From Populus alba (Eukaryota; Streptophyta; Magnoliopsida; Malpighiales; Salicaceae): a stretch of DNA of 64,000 nt. The stretch spans positions 587,770 through 651,769 of the forward strand of contig NC_133284.1 of the NCBI RefSeq assembly GCF_005239225.2, written 5' to 3'. How positions within the stretch are numbered: the first letter of the stretch is position 1; each line of letters begins with the position of its first letter. The notes below the pieces were generated by a model, which worked only from the letters and a program-made list of their open reading frames with translations, ran no database searches and was not told where the DNA came from. Shown here piece by piece: positions 24,425-36,457 of the stretch. The translations under genes were made by a program, and so were the position numbers.

Positions 24425-24815
24425 CTATTATGGCCCTCACACCTTCTCTAAGGTGTTTTTTGCTCGTCGTCATGCAGCGTCTGAATTTGGGCTCATATTG
24501 TGGCCCTCACACCTTCCATCCGAGGTGTCTCCGCTCATCGTCATGCGGCGGTCTGTACTTAGGCTTGTTTCATGGCCCTCACCCTTGTCTTAAGGTGTCT
24601 TCGCCCGTTGTCATGGGGCGGTCTGATCTTGGGCTCATATTATGGCCCTCACACCTTTTGTCTCAGGTGTCTCCGCCTGTCGTCATGAGACGGTCTGAAC
24701 ATGGACTCATATCATGGTCCTCACACCTTCTGTCTGAGGTGTCTCCGCCTGTCGTTATGAGATGGTCTGAATATGGACTCATATCTATCTGAGGTGTCTC
24801 CGCTCATTGTAGAGC
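24425..24815. repeat. About 71-bp tandem repeat, 6 units, in LARD interior (copy 1)
   Basis: Each unit has GGCCCTCACACCTT, a short variable loop, AGGTGTCTCCGC, then a CGTCATG-containing segment and GGTCTGAA. Both halves form short inverted repeats. The array lies in the element's 3' half (minus sense). Copy 2 is at 31450-31845. Confidence 0.85.
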
Positions 24816-26729
24816 GGTCTCATCCTCCTTCATCTGGGATGACTCCAGTGGCTCCAAGATTCTCTACCACCATGTGGATTTGGGAGAGATCACTGCCACT
24901 AACTACATAGAAAGAGAAAGTTGCGGTATACTCCTCGCAATCCTCCACCTCGATTTTTATGTTTGGAGCTTCTATGCCTTTCTGCTTGACAGCTCCACCT
25001 ACACCAACTCTCTTTGGTGCCTTCGCCTTTCATTATAGGTGGTCGCCTTTTATCATAGGCATTTTCACCCCCTCAATTAGGTGCTTCTGCAACAGCTCAT
25101 CTTTCCATCCTTGCATACATTGGAAAGGTCCTTGTTTGTTGCCTTTATTAAGAGTACAAGAGACTTCCTGTTGTACAACTTTTTCACACAGTCTCTGCTA
25201 TAAGCTTCATCTGGGAACTCTTTTTCTCCTTGCACCTATTGTCTCATAACGGTACCTCGTTGGATCCTACAGGTACTCCTGCACAATCTCTGTGTGCTCT
25301 CGTGCAATTTTGGTTCTCCATATTTCTCCTTATTCTTTGTTTTTATGTTTGATAGCAGCTCATCCTGTCACAACATTTATCCAAGTCAAAATAGGATGCC
25401 AATCTTTATCTCCTTGTGTATTTCTCTTCCATTATCAGGGTTTTCATTAATTCTCCCTTCAAGAAATTACAGTCACCGAATCTATCTTCTTAGGAGAAAT
25501 CACCACTCCATCAGATCCTTGAACATATAGAACCCAACTGTTCCTTTATGTCGTCATCTTGCTAGTCTTCAACAATTTCATTATAAACTGTTACATATAC
25601 AAAAATAGTACTGTGTGAATGATCCTTCAACTAAGCAAGTTCCCAGGAAAGATTTGGAGGGGTCACACTGGTCCCGCTTAAAACCCAATCTCCTAGACAG
25701 AACTTCTTAGAACGTATCTATCCACTGTACTGCCTTTTATATATACAACCATTTGCTAGCTTTGTTGCGGCTTTCCTTTACAAGTGATTTGGGGTATCCC
25801 GGTTTTATACCTGATTTCTCGTTATTTGGTGAGACTACCAATGCTTAGATTCGTCAAGATTGGTCTTCGTCAAGTTCCACTCTCTACCTCAAATCATCCA
25901 CATCTCGGGTTTCCAGAGTGTCCTAATTTTGCCTTCCTTCGAGGCATTAAATTTCACCATTTAACAGTTCAACACATGTAATTGGGCAAACATGTGCACC
26001 TTCTTCTTCTTCATCTCCATCGACCACCATGATGACCTTCAGATGCCTCCTGATCGGGCAATCTCTATTTAATAATTCACCACTCCTATTTTCGGTCACA
26101 AATATCAACGATCAGACCTTACCATTGCATCCAGAATGATCAAATTAGTTGGAAACAAGTCTGAAATCATCCAAATCGCATTTCAGACGGCTAAGATTTG
26201 ATCAAAACAATTATGGCCTAATCAACGGCTCAAATTCAATCTCATATCCGGTTGCACGTAGGATCAGCTACACTGGATCCTGTCCCTCAGCTCGCGGCTC
26301 GGCTCATGGCTGATGACGTGGCAGGTGGGTCCCTCTGTGCTGACGTGTCTGTTGACTTGTCAATGGCATGACATCCTGACTGTGTATGACGATGTCATCG
26401 TTACATCGTGCTGACGTCATCCTCTGCATGCTAGTGTACATGATGATGTCACATTTACATCATGCTGACATCATTCTTATCCGGGTCATTCACATGAGTC
26501 GGGTCAGCTGGTATTCGGGTTGGGTCAACCCATCCGGGTGAAGAAGACGCGTGGGCAGACGCCTTTGCCGGAGTGTGACAGCGCGTGCTGCCATATGTCC
26601 GACGTCCGATTTTGACGCCGTTTTCACTAGTGGCTTCATCTCTTCCTGCTCTACACAATGGTATGGTCAAAACACCATTTTGACAACTTTTATTTTTGAG
26701 CAAAAATCAAACACCACTTTAAACCATCA

Positions 26730-26743
26730 GCTCTGATATCAAT
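26730..26743 (-). promoter_or_regulatory. PBS of LARD-like element, copy 1 (tRNA-Met-like)
   Basis: Minus-strand TTGATATCAGAGC adjoins the LTR. It differs at one base from the canonical TTGGTATCAGAGC. Confidence 0.85.
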
Positions 26744-27217
26744 TGTAGGGAATTCCGACCGGTGATGTTCTAATATTTGCCCATTAGAGGCTAAGCACAC
26801 TGACATAATATTTAATGTGGTTCGGCAAACCGCCTACATCCACGGGAGAAGCCATTTGATTTCATAGGAAGAGAACAAGATTTACAACAATAGATGAGGA
26901 GGAATTATTCCCTCTTTAGCAACTCGCAACCTCACTCTATTTCTCTCTTCTTAGTGCTGCAATGGCAACCCACTCTCTCCTATATTTCTCACATCTTTGG
27001 CTCTAATATCTCTCACTCAACTCTCTCATTTTGCTCTCTAATATATGCCTCTATTTATAGGCATCCATAGCAGCTCCTCTTCCTCTTTTGTCAACAATGG
27101 TGGCTGCCAAACTTACCAAACTTTGACATTAGACAATGGTTGTTGGCTGCCACCAACAACCCACCATTGTAGCCTCCTTCTTTGACAATGGCAACCATCT
27201 TCTTTGATAATGACATC

Positions 27218-27620
27218 TGTTGTAACCCATTTTTGGGTCCCCACAAAAAAAATAATATATATATATATAATAAATACAAAAAAGAAAAAAGAAAAAAAAG
27301 AGGGGGACCGAGAGAGAGGGAACAGAAGGGAGAAGAGGGAGAAGAGAGGAGAGAAGGCAGAGAAGAGAAAGGAAGAAGCAGAGAAGAAAACAGAGGAGAG
27401 AGAGAAGGAAAACGCAGAGCCACCGCCGGCCACCCCACTGTCAGCGCCGCTTCCTGTCGCCACCAGCAGCTCCGCCATCGACGACAGCCACCACAGGTCA
27501 GCCCTCAACCCCTTATCTCGTTTTACTATTCATCTTCTTGCTTGCAGAACGCAAGAATTAATTACCCGGTTACTGTGCATGTGCACAGTAACTTGGCAAA
27601 TTAATTCACTGGGTACTGTG
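27218..27620 (+). repeat. Tat/Ogre-like LTR, truncated copy 1
   Basis: Starts TGTTGTAACCC after the ACATC target sequence and is cut by the tandem-duplication junction at 27620. The complete version is at 34247-35563. A purine-rich GAGAGA leader and CACCGCC motifs are visible. Long overlapping ORFs here are compositional. Confidence 0.9.
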
Positions 27621-30600
27621 AAAATTAAAATTTAAGAGATGAAATTAATATATATATATATATACAATCAAAAATTTAAGGACCAAATTTGATATAATCA
27701 GCAAATAATATGACATTAGAAGAACATAATCTTGCTTTGAATCAAAGCAACTACATTCTAGTTTTTAACAAAAAAAAATAAAAATAAATTATTGTACTCT
27801 TTTCAACTCACAACTTTATATAATATAATAATTAGAACCTAACATAGCATAATAATATCAAACATATTTAGTAGTAGTGGCATTTTGTTTTTTTAAAAGT
27901 TCTTTTCGATTAAAAATATATTAAATAATTAATGGATATAAATTATATTAAAATATTAATTTGATATTTTTTTTATATAAAAACATTTTGAAAAATACTT
28001 TAAAAAATAAATTAAAACATAAAAATAAATGCTACCTCAAATATAAAAATAAAATTCGATTAATGCTAAACAAATATATAGTGTAGATTGAAGAAGGTAT
28101 AAGTAATGAATCTATTACCAATGTTAATTCCAACCGATAAGCTAGCTAAATCAATCACTTCAAAACCGATAAGCTAGCTAAATCAATCACTTCAAAAATC
28201 AAGGACTTGCGATTTGCACATATTCTTAGCCAATAAATGTTTTCTTTTTTCCCCACAAGTTGATGGCCTTAATTACCAATAATTGAACATTGATACAAGA
28301 AATCTCCTAATCAAGAAAGGATACAGAACTGTACGAACAAATCAAAGTCAGTGCATAATTAAGATTCTTTTTATTTCATTATGCCAAATTTCTAGGTTGA
28401 CTTGGTAAAATTAGTAATTGCTTCTTGCTTGCCAACCTCGCGGCATGCATGTTTGAGTGAGGGAATGGGGCAAGAAGCACGTTACAAATTAAAAAAAAAT
28501 AAAAATTAGTCCCTATTTTATAAAATTACTTTCATTTAGGTCCCTAACAAATATTCTTAATTTGTTACAAGAAATGGAAACTACTAAAGCTGACATTGAT
28601 ATTTGTATCCGACAATTTGTGATGTTATAGCAACAACAAATGACAAGAAAATGAATTTCTGGTTGGTATAGGAATGATGCTTGGAGGTTATAAATTTGAC
28701 AAGTGAAATTTATCAATGGAAATTAATTAATATGAAGTTTTTTAATTATATAATTAGGATTTTGTTTTCAGGTTGTGCTTTATTTAAAGAGAAAGGCCAG
28801 ACATGCAGGCCATAGGATCAGTGCATGCACAAAGCAACAAAGACATATCACTCTTTCAAAGACTAGTTTTTAGGAGGAAATTAGCAATAATAAATAATTC
28901 CGAGCGAGTCCAATATGATCCTATAATGTTCAATTTGTTCATGAATTAGCCGGGATGAATATTTGCTACAGAAATCCATTTTTGATAATTTTTTTTTTAA
29001 TTTTTAATTTTTCTTAGGAATAAAAAGAAACAATCACTAATATTGTTGGTGGCTGTTTTTTTTTTATATATATAATTTTAGTTGATAGTTTTGTGTTTGA
29101 TTTTTCCTTGAAAAGATAGCAAAACAATTTCCTCTCGTATTTGGTACTATGGTTGGAAAATGCTTTTAAAAAAATTTAAATTTTTTTTATTTTTTAATTG
29201 CTTTAAATTAAAATGTTTTTGATGTTTTTTAAATCATTCTGATATGTTGATGTCAAAAATATTTTTTAAAAAATAATAAAAAAACATAGTTTTAAAATGT
29301 TTTTTGAATGAAAAATATTTTAAAAAATAATTGCTACCACACTCTAAAACATCCTATAATAGAGTGAAGTAAAATTAGATCCATTACACTTGTTGGAGTA
29401 TCTAAACAAGAAACATTCATATAATTTTACAAAGTACAGCATTGTAGTTATTTGCATAATAGTTTACTATATATATATATATATTATTTTCTTTCCAAAC
29501 TATTTTAAGAATATATTTCTGATATTTCTGATAGATGATGTATTTATATGAATAAATTATTCTAAATGTTGGCTCTAACTCCTAAAAATTCAAAACAGCA
29601 TCCATCTCAGTTTTCTTAAATCTCATTGTATTTTGACACTTGAACAATACTAAAAGCAAGGCATCCAAAATAATCATAACAATGTCAATAAAAAAATTAT
29701 AAATAATAAATAAATCTCAGCAATCTGTAATTCTGGTACAATTTCTTGTCCAATTATTGGATACAACCGCAACAACAAAAAAGTATGCAATTGAATGGTA
29801 TTGGAATAATGCATTAATTAATTATAGCAAAAAATTTCTTTAGGTATTTTCTTCAATGCACACTTAATCTCCCAAACCCTGCGTAACATTTGAACACAGA
29901 ATAGCCAATATGTTAAAACCATACATATCATGAGAAATTAATAAGAGGACATAGCTTGAAGAAAAAAATCTTGAGAGCAGAAATTTCTTAAGCACATACT
30001 GTTGATAAAAGATGTTTATAACACCAGAATTGGGATCAGCAATGGAGGCAAAAGCTTCTTGTGACAAATCAACGGTACCCCTACATGAATCAGGAGGGCA
30101 AAGATCTGTAATCATCACCACTATGTAGGGAATTCCGATCGGTGATGTTCTGATATTTTTCCATTGAAGGCTAAGCATACTGACACAATATTTAACATGC
30201 TTCGGCAAACCGCCTACACCCACGGGAGAAGCCATTTGATTTTATTGGGAGATAACAAGATTTACAACAATAGAGGAGGATGAATTATTCCCTCTTTAGC
30301 AACTCTCAACCTCACTCTATTTCTCTCTTTTTAGTGCTGCAATGGCAACCCACTCTCTCCTATATTTCTCACATCTTTGGCTCTAATATCTCTCACTCAA
30401 CTCTCTCATTTTGCTCTCTAATATATGCCTCTATTTATAGGCATCTATGACAGCTCCTCTTGCTCTTTTATCAACAATGGTGGCCGCTAAACTTACCAAA
30501 CCTTGACATTAGACAATGGTTGTTGGTTGCCACCAATAACCCACCATTGTAGCCTCCTTCTTTGACAATGGCAGTCATCTTCTTTGACAATGACAGCCAC

Positions 30601-33600
30601 ATAATTGGCAATATTTCCAACAATCACCCCTTTTTTTCATTTTATGTGGGCAATTGTCCTCTTACTTCTTCAACACATGCTTGCATCCTGCAGCTCTTTC
30701 AAGCTTACCATTCTAAGAGCATCTTTGGCCAAGTTTACAGGTACTTGCCAAACCTTTCAATCACCAGAGTCACCGAAGCACACCCTTGCTCACACCAAAG
30801 GATCACTTCAACCAGAAGGTTTTTCACATCTCATTTGAAGAGTGTTAACGCTTATCTCTGGGACACAACATTCCCCTTCGAGCGTATCAACCATACTCGG
30901 TCCGGAATGATTTTTCAAGCCTCACACTAAGGCTTACAACACCCCCTTAAACAGATATTTCCAAGTACGACAGTCATTATCTGAGTATTTTAATGTGATC
31001 ACAAGCTCACCACTCTTCTAAGAGTCTAGTCATCCAGGAGTTGCGTCTGCCCTCTGTTCCACTTTTAACCACGCCTTACTTCTCCGTGAGTCTCTCACTC
31101 TTAGTCTCAAGAGTCCGGGTAGCTATCCACCTTTAACCATGGGGGCAGCTCATTAAAGGTTGATCCATATCTGTTTTCATACTCTGAGTATTACAATGCC
31201 ATTACCGAGCTCACCACCTTTGACAAGAGTCAACTTGTTCCAAGAACCTGCGCATGCCCTCTGCTTCTTGATAGCAGTCGTGTTTTAAGGCAAATGTCTT
31301 CTAGCTCATTGATCTTTAGCATGGGGGCAATATCCATGAAAGTCATCCTGCATTTGTCTTTATACTCATCATAGCCACTTCATTTAGCTATACACTTGTC
31401 CACTTATATCTAGCCATCACATCGGCTCTGGGGCGTTCTGAACTAGGGCTCCTATTATGGCCCTCACACCTTCTCTAAGGTGTTTTTGCTCGTCGTCATG
31501 CAGCGGTCTGAATTTGGGCTCATATTGTGGCCCTCACACCTTCCATCCGAGGTGTCTCCGCTCATCGTCATGCGGCGGTCTGTACTTAGGCTTGTTTCAT
31601 GGCCCTCACCCTTGTCTTAAGGTGTCTTCGCCCGTTGTCATGGGGCGGTCTGATCTTGGGCTCATATTATGGCCCTCACACCTTTTGTCTCAGGTGTCTC
31701 CGCCTGTCGTCATGAGACGGTCTGAACATGGACTCATATCATGGTCCTCACACCTTCTGTCTGAGGTGTCTCCGCCTGTCGTTATGAGATGGTCTGAATA
31801 TGGACTCATATCTATCTGAGGTGTCTCCGCTCATTGTAGAGCGGTCTCATCCTCCTTCATCTGGGATGACTCCAGTGGCTCCAAGATTCTCTACCACCAT
31901 GTGGATTTGGGAGAGATCACTGCCACTAACTACATAGAAAGAGAAAGTTGCGGTATACTCCTCGCAATCCTCCACCTCGATTTTTATGTTTGGAGCTTCT
32001 ATGCCTTTCTGCTTGACAGCTCCACCTACACCAACTCTCTTTGGTGCCTTCGCCTTTCATTATAGGTGGTCGCCTTTTATCATAGGCATTTTCACCCCCT
32101 CAATTAGGTGCTTCTGCAACAGCTCATCTTTCCATCCTTGCATACATTGGAAAGGTCCTTGTTTGTTGCCTTTATTAAGAGTACAAGAGACTTCCTGTTG
32201 TACAACTTTTTCACACAGTCTCTGCTATAAGCTTCATCTGGGAACTCTTTTTCTCCTTGCACCTATTGTCTCATAACGGTACCTCGTTGGATCCTACAGG
32301 TACTCCTGCACAATCTCTGTGTGCTCTCGTGCAATTTTGGTTCTCCATATTTCTCCTTATTCTTTGTTTTTATGTTTGATAGCAGCTCATCCTGTCACAA
32401 CATTTATCCAAGTCAAAATAGGATGCCAATCTTTATCTCCTTGTGTATTTCTCTTCCATTATCAGGGTTTTCATTAATTCTCCCTTCAAGAAATTACAGT
32501 CACCGAATCTATCTTCTTAGGAGAAATCACCACTCCATCAGATCCTTGAACATATAGAACCCAACTGTTCCTTTATGCCGTCATCTTGCTAGTCTTCAAC
32601 AATTTCATTATAAACTGTTACATATACAAAAATAGTACTGTGTGAATGATCCTTCAACTAAGCAAGTTCCCAGGAAAGATTTGGAGGGGTCACACTGGTC
32701 CCGCTTAAAACCCAATCTCCTAGACAGAACTTCTTAGAACGTATCTATCCACTGTACTGCCTTTTATATATACAACCATTTGCTAGCTTTGTTGCGGCTT
32801 TCCTTTACAAGTGATTTGGGGTATCCCGGTTTTATACCTGATTTCTCGTTATTTGGTGAGACTACCAATGCTTAGATTCGTCAAGATTGGTCTTCGTCAA
32901 GTTCCACTCTCTACCTCAAATCATCCACATCTCGGGTTTCCAGAGTGTCCTAATTTTGCCTTCCTTCGAGGCATTAAATTTCACCATTTAAACAGTTCAA
33001 CACATGTAATTGGGCAAAACATGTGCACCTTCTTCTTCTTCATCTCCATCGACCACCATGATGACCTTCAGATGCCTCCTGATCGGCAATCTCTATTTAA
33101 TAATTCACCACTCCTATTTTCGGTCACAAATATCAACGATCAGACCTTACCATTGCATCCAGAATGATCAAATTAGTTGGAAACAAGTCTGAAATCATCC
33201 AAATCGCATTTCAGACGGCTAAGATTTGATCAAAACAATTATGGCCTAATCAACGGCTTCAAATTCAATCTCAATATCCGGTTGCACGTAGGATCAGCTA
33301 CACTGATCCTGTCCCTCAGCTCGCGGCTCGGCTCATGGCTGATGACGTGGCAGGTGGGTCCCTCTGTGCTGACGTGTCTGTTGACTTGTCAATGGCATGA
33401 CATCCTGACTGTGTATGACGATGTCATCGTTACATCGTGCTGACGTCATCCTCTGCATGCTAGTGTACATGATGATGTCACATTTACATCATGCTGACAT
33501 CATTCTTATCCGGGTCATTCACATGAGTCGGGTCAGCTGGTATTCGGGTTGGGTCAACCCATCCGGGTGAAGAAGACGCGTGGGCAGACGCCTTTGCCGG

Positions 33601-34695
33601 AGTGTGACAGCGCGTGCTGCCATATGTCCGACGTCCGATTTTGACGCCGTTTTCACCAGTGGCTTCATCTCTTCCTGCTCTACACAATGGTATGGTCAAA
33701 ACACCATTTTGACAACTTTTATTTTTGAGCAAAAATCAAACACCACTTTAAACCATCAGCTCTGATATCAATTGTAGGGAATTCCGACCGGTGATGTTCT
33801 AATATTTGCCCATTAGAGGCTAAGCACACTGACACAATATTTAATGTGGTTCGGCAAACCGCCTACATCCACGGGAGAAGCCATTTGATTTCATAGGAAG
33901 AGAACAAGATTTACAACAATAGATGAGGAGGAATTATTCCCTCTTTAGCAACTCGCAACCTCACTCTATTTCTCTCTTCTTAGTGCTGCAATGGCAACCC
34001 ACTCTCTCCTATATTTCTCACATCTTTGGCTCTAATATCTCTCACTCAACTCTCTCATTTTGCTCTCTAATATATGCCTCTATTTATAGGCATCCATAGC
34101 AGCTCCTCTTCCTCTTTTGTCAACAATGGTGGCTGCCAAACTTACCAAACTTTGACATTAGACAATGGTTGTTGGCTGCCACCAACAACCCACCATTGTA
34201 GCCTCCTTCTTTGACAATGGCAACCATCTTCTTTGATAATGACATCTGTTGTAACCCATTTTTGGGTCCCCACAAAAAAAATAATATATATATATATATA
34301 ATAAATACAAAAAAGAAAAAAGAAAAAAAAGAGGGGGACCGAGAGAGAGGGAACAGAAGGGAGAAGAGAGGGAGAAGAAAGGGAGAAGAGGGAGAAGAGA
34401 GGAGAGAAGGCAGAGAAGAGAAAGGAAGAAGCAGAGAAGAAAACAGAGGAGAGAGAGAAGGAAAACGCAGAGCCACCGCCGGCCACTCCACTGTCAGCGC
34501 CGCTTCCTGTCGCCACCAGCAGCTCCGCCATCGACGACAGCCACCAAAGGTCAGCCCTCAACCCCTTATCTCGTTTTACTATTCATCTTCTTGCTTGCAG
34601 AACGTGCACAGTGCACGTTCTGCATGCAAGAATTAATTACCCGGTTACTGTGCATGTGCACAGTAACTTGGCAAATTAATTCACTGGGTACTGTG
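27621..34695. repeat. Tandem duplication unit, copy 2 (7.1 kb)
   Basis: Second copy of 20613-27620. Differences include a purine-rich GGGAGAAGA expansion near 34360 and a 22-bp palindrome segment present only here (34604-34625). No functional gene is seen. Interval 27621-29999 is AT-rich spacer matching 20613-22975. Confidence 0.95.
30000..30123 (-). pseudogene. EG45/PNP-like fragment, C-terminal part (copy 2)
   Basis: Same coding fragment as copy 1. Here the other half of the exon survives beyond the LTR element at 35593-35765, so this is the original split gene. The CACTA target duplication lies at 30119-30123 and 35593-35597. Confidence 0.85.
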
Positions 34696-35592
34696 CACAC
34701 AGTAACCCCGGTTACTGTGTGCACAGTAACCAGCCATTTGGGCCTGGGCTGGGACGTCAGCCAGCCCATGCAATTGGGCCTGATCCGGCCCATTTAAAAA
34801 AAAAGAAAAATATTATTGTTTTAAAAAATATTTATGATGTTCCCATTTTTTATTTATGTTATTTTTATTAATATCGGGTAGTATTTTTATGTCGTAAAAA
34901 TACAAATCGGGTATTAAAATACCCGGGTTTTTTTTGTCACAAACTTCCAAAAATACAAAAAAATTTTAAAAAAACATTTTTGTGCATACGGCCAAGTGTC
35001 TCAAATCTAAAATATCATATCGTATTTTTCATATGTCAAAAAACAATATTTTAGCATGCATTTTGGCTTTAATAACCAGTTTATTAAAGTCAAGAGAATA
35101 TTGGCCAACATTTCAAAAAAACAACAAAAATTTTATTTTGTTTGTCTCTCAGTATCCGGGGTATGACATTACACGTAATGCATATTCTGGATATTTAATT
35201 TTTTTTTCGGACAATAGAACTTGGGATATGACATTACATGTAATGCGTATTCCGAACAATAATTAAGAAACCACAACACGACCTTAGATTTTATCAGACA
35301 TTAAAACAATGCAGCCTACCTTAGGTAGGGCGTAGTTGGGGTGCTAATACCTTCCCTTTACGCAACCAATCTCCGTACCCGATCTCTAAAGACTAGTTAA
35401 GGTTCCTAGCAACCAGAATACTAGGTGGCGACTCCCAGTCCATATTTTCACATATAGAGACAAGAATTCCTTGTCTCTCCCTATTTGCCAGGAATAAATA
35501 TTCCAACTGATTTTTTTTTTCCTTAAGGGTGGACGATCGCCGCGCCGCCGCACACGTGCGACAACATCCATATAATTGGCAATATTCCAACA
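30124..35592 (-). mobile_element. Non-autonomous LTR element (LARD-like), copy 2, complete with nested solo LTR
   Basis: 3' LTR 30124-30622, PBS at 33759-33772, 5' LTR 33773-34246 plus 35564-35592 after the nested insertion. Flanked on both sides by CACTA. The interior is non-coding, with the 71-bp tandem repeats at about 31450-31845. It inserted into an exon of the EG45-like gene. Confidence 0.92.
34247..35563 (+). mobile_element. Solo LTR of Tat/Ogre-like family
   Basis: 1317 bp, TGTTGTAACCC...GTGCGACA, with the perfect target duplication ACATC (34242-34246, 35564-35568). It shares blocks with the LTR at 54823-57476: the TTTTTGGGTCCCC start, GCATTTTGGCTTTAATAACC, and a conserved 3' block ending AGGTGGCGACTCC. 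A row of palindromes occupies 34595-34740. Confidence 0.93.
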
Positions 35593-35765
35593 CACTACCG
35601 ATCCACTGTCCAAGCAAGGAAATGGAGTGCCTTCATTTGCCCCACTAACACGAGTTACTCGGTAATATTGTCCATAAGCTTCCCCATTGCTGTCAGCTTG
35701 TTGTTGCAATCATCACTCCTTGATCTTCATATCCATAGCATTTAGAAGATGAATTCACAAATAAA
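35593..35765 (-). pseudogene. EG45/PNP-like pseudogene, N-terminal part of exon
   Basis: The minus strand gives SSKCYGYEDQGVMIATTS, then one extra base (frameshift), then DSNGEAYGQYYRVTRVSGAN and GTPFPCLDSGSVV, joining the fragment across the LTR element. The KCYG..DQGVMIA start and YYRV are typical of the secreted EG45-like family. The frameshift, and loss of some expected cysteines, show it was degenerate apart from the insertion. No signal-peptide exon was located. Confidence 0.8.
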
Positions 35766-35969
35766 AATAAATTAGAAGCTGGGTTTAATTATATAAAAGC
35801 ACACTAGACCATTTCCTCATTATATATATATCAGCTTGCTGTTGCAATCATCACTCCTTGATCTTCATATCCATAGCATTTAGAAGATGAATTCACAAAT
35901 AAAAATAAATTAGAAGCTGGGTTTAATTATATAAAAGCACACTAGACCATTTCCTCATTATATATATAT
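35694..35969. repeat. 138-bp direct tandem duplication
   Basis: 35694-35831 and 35832-35969 are nearly identical (one early T/C difference). Each ends in a TA microsatellite. The unit includes the start of the EG45-like exon, so a partial exon is duplicated. Confidence 0.9.
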
Positions 35970-36457
35970 ATATATATATATTTCCTAAAGGTTCTTTAAT
36001 TTAGATAGATTTCACCCCAAGCAAGGTCAGCCAGGCATAGCAAGAGTTTCATTGATTTGCATGCTATTCCTTCCGAAATTAAGCAATGATTTTCTATATT
36101 AATTAGCGCAATTAATCAAAATGTCTTTGGTCTTTTGTGATATCCATTTCTAAGAAATTGCCCTACTAACCTTAATGTAATTAGGAATCATCAAGCTTAG
36201 TGATTAAGTAATACTCTAAAACAAGTGGGGAAAGCAATATAGCTTTCCTCACGCCTTCTATGCATCAGTGATTAAAAGCCTTTTTTTTCACGCCTTTCAC
36301 TGTACTCATTATTAATATATTATATTATTATTGTTGTTGTTGTTGTTGTTGTTGTGTTATTATTATTTAACTGTATTCTTCTCTTTTTTTTTTTGTTTTT
36401 TTAATGCATATTTTTTGTTTGATTCAGTTTGTTAATGTTATTTTTTCTTTATTTAGT
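35970..36457. other. AT-rich spacer with TTG microsatellite
   Basis: No gene seen. A TTG repeat (about eight units) lies near 36329-36354, with several T-runs. Confidence 0.6.

Larger units (their letters stand above)
20613..27620. repeat. Tandem duplication unit, copy 1 (7.0 kb)
   Basis: Begins AAAATTAAAATTTAAG and ends GGGTACTGTG. It is nearly identical to 27621-34695 (a few single-base differences and small indels by eye). It carries upstream DNA of the F6'H1 locus, an EG45-like fragment, a minus-strand LTR element and part of a solo LTR. The join at 27620/27621 fuses the inside of the solo LTR to the start of the unit. Confidence 0.95.
23100..27620 (-). mobile_element. Non-autonomous LTR element (LARD-like), copy 1, truncated by duplication junction
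   Basis: 3' LTR 23100-23597 (on the minus strand TGTTGGAATA...TTCCCTACA), polypurine tract at 23598-23612 (AAAAAAGGGGTGAT on the minus strand), 3.1-kb interior, PBS at 26730-26743, and 5' LTR from 26744. The Met-type PBS (TTGATATCAGAGC) suggests Copia-type priming. No gag or pol motif is found on either strand of the interior. The 5' LTR is interrupted at 27218 by another LTR, and copy 1 stops at 27620. Confidence 0.88.

Noticed and set aside
24430..25530. Several + strand ORFs of 78-120 codons in the LARD-like element
   Set aside because: They read the 71-bp tandem repeat or unrelated interior on the antisense strand, and lack domains. Identity between copies is explained by the recent duplication.
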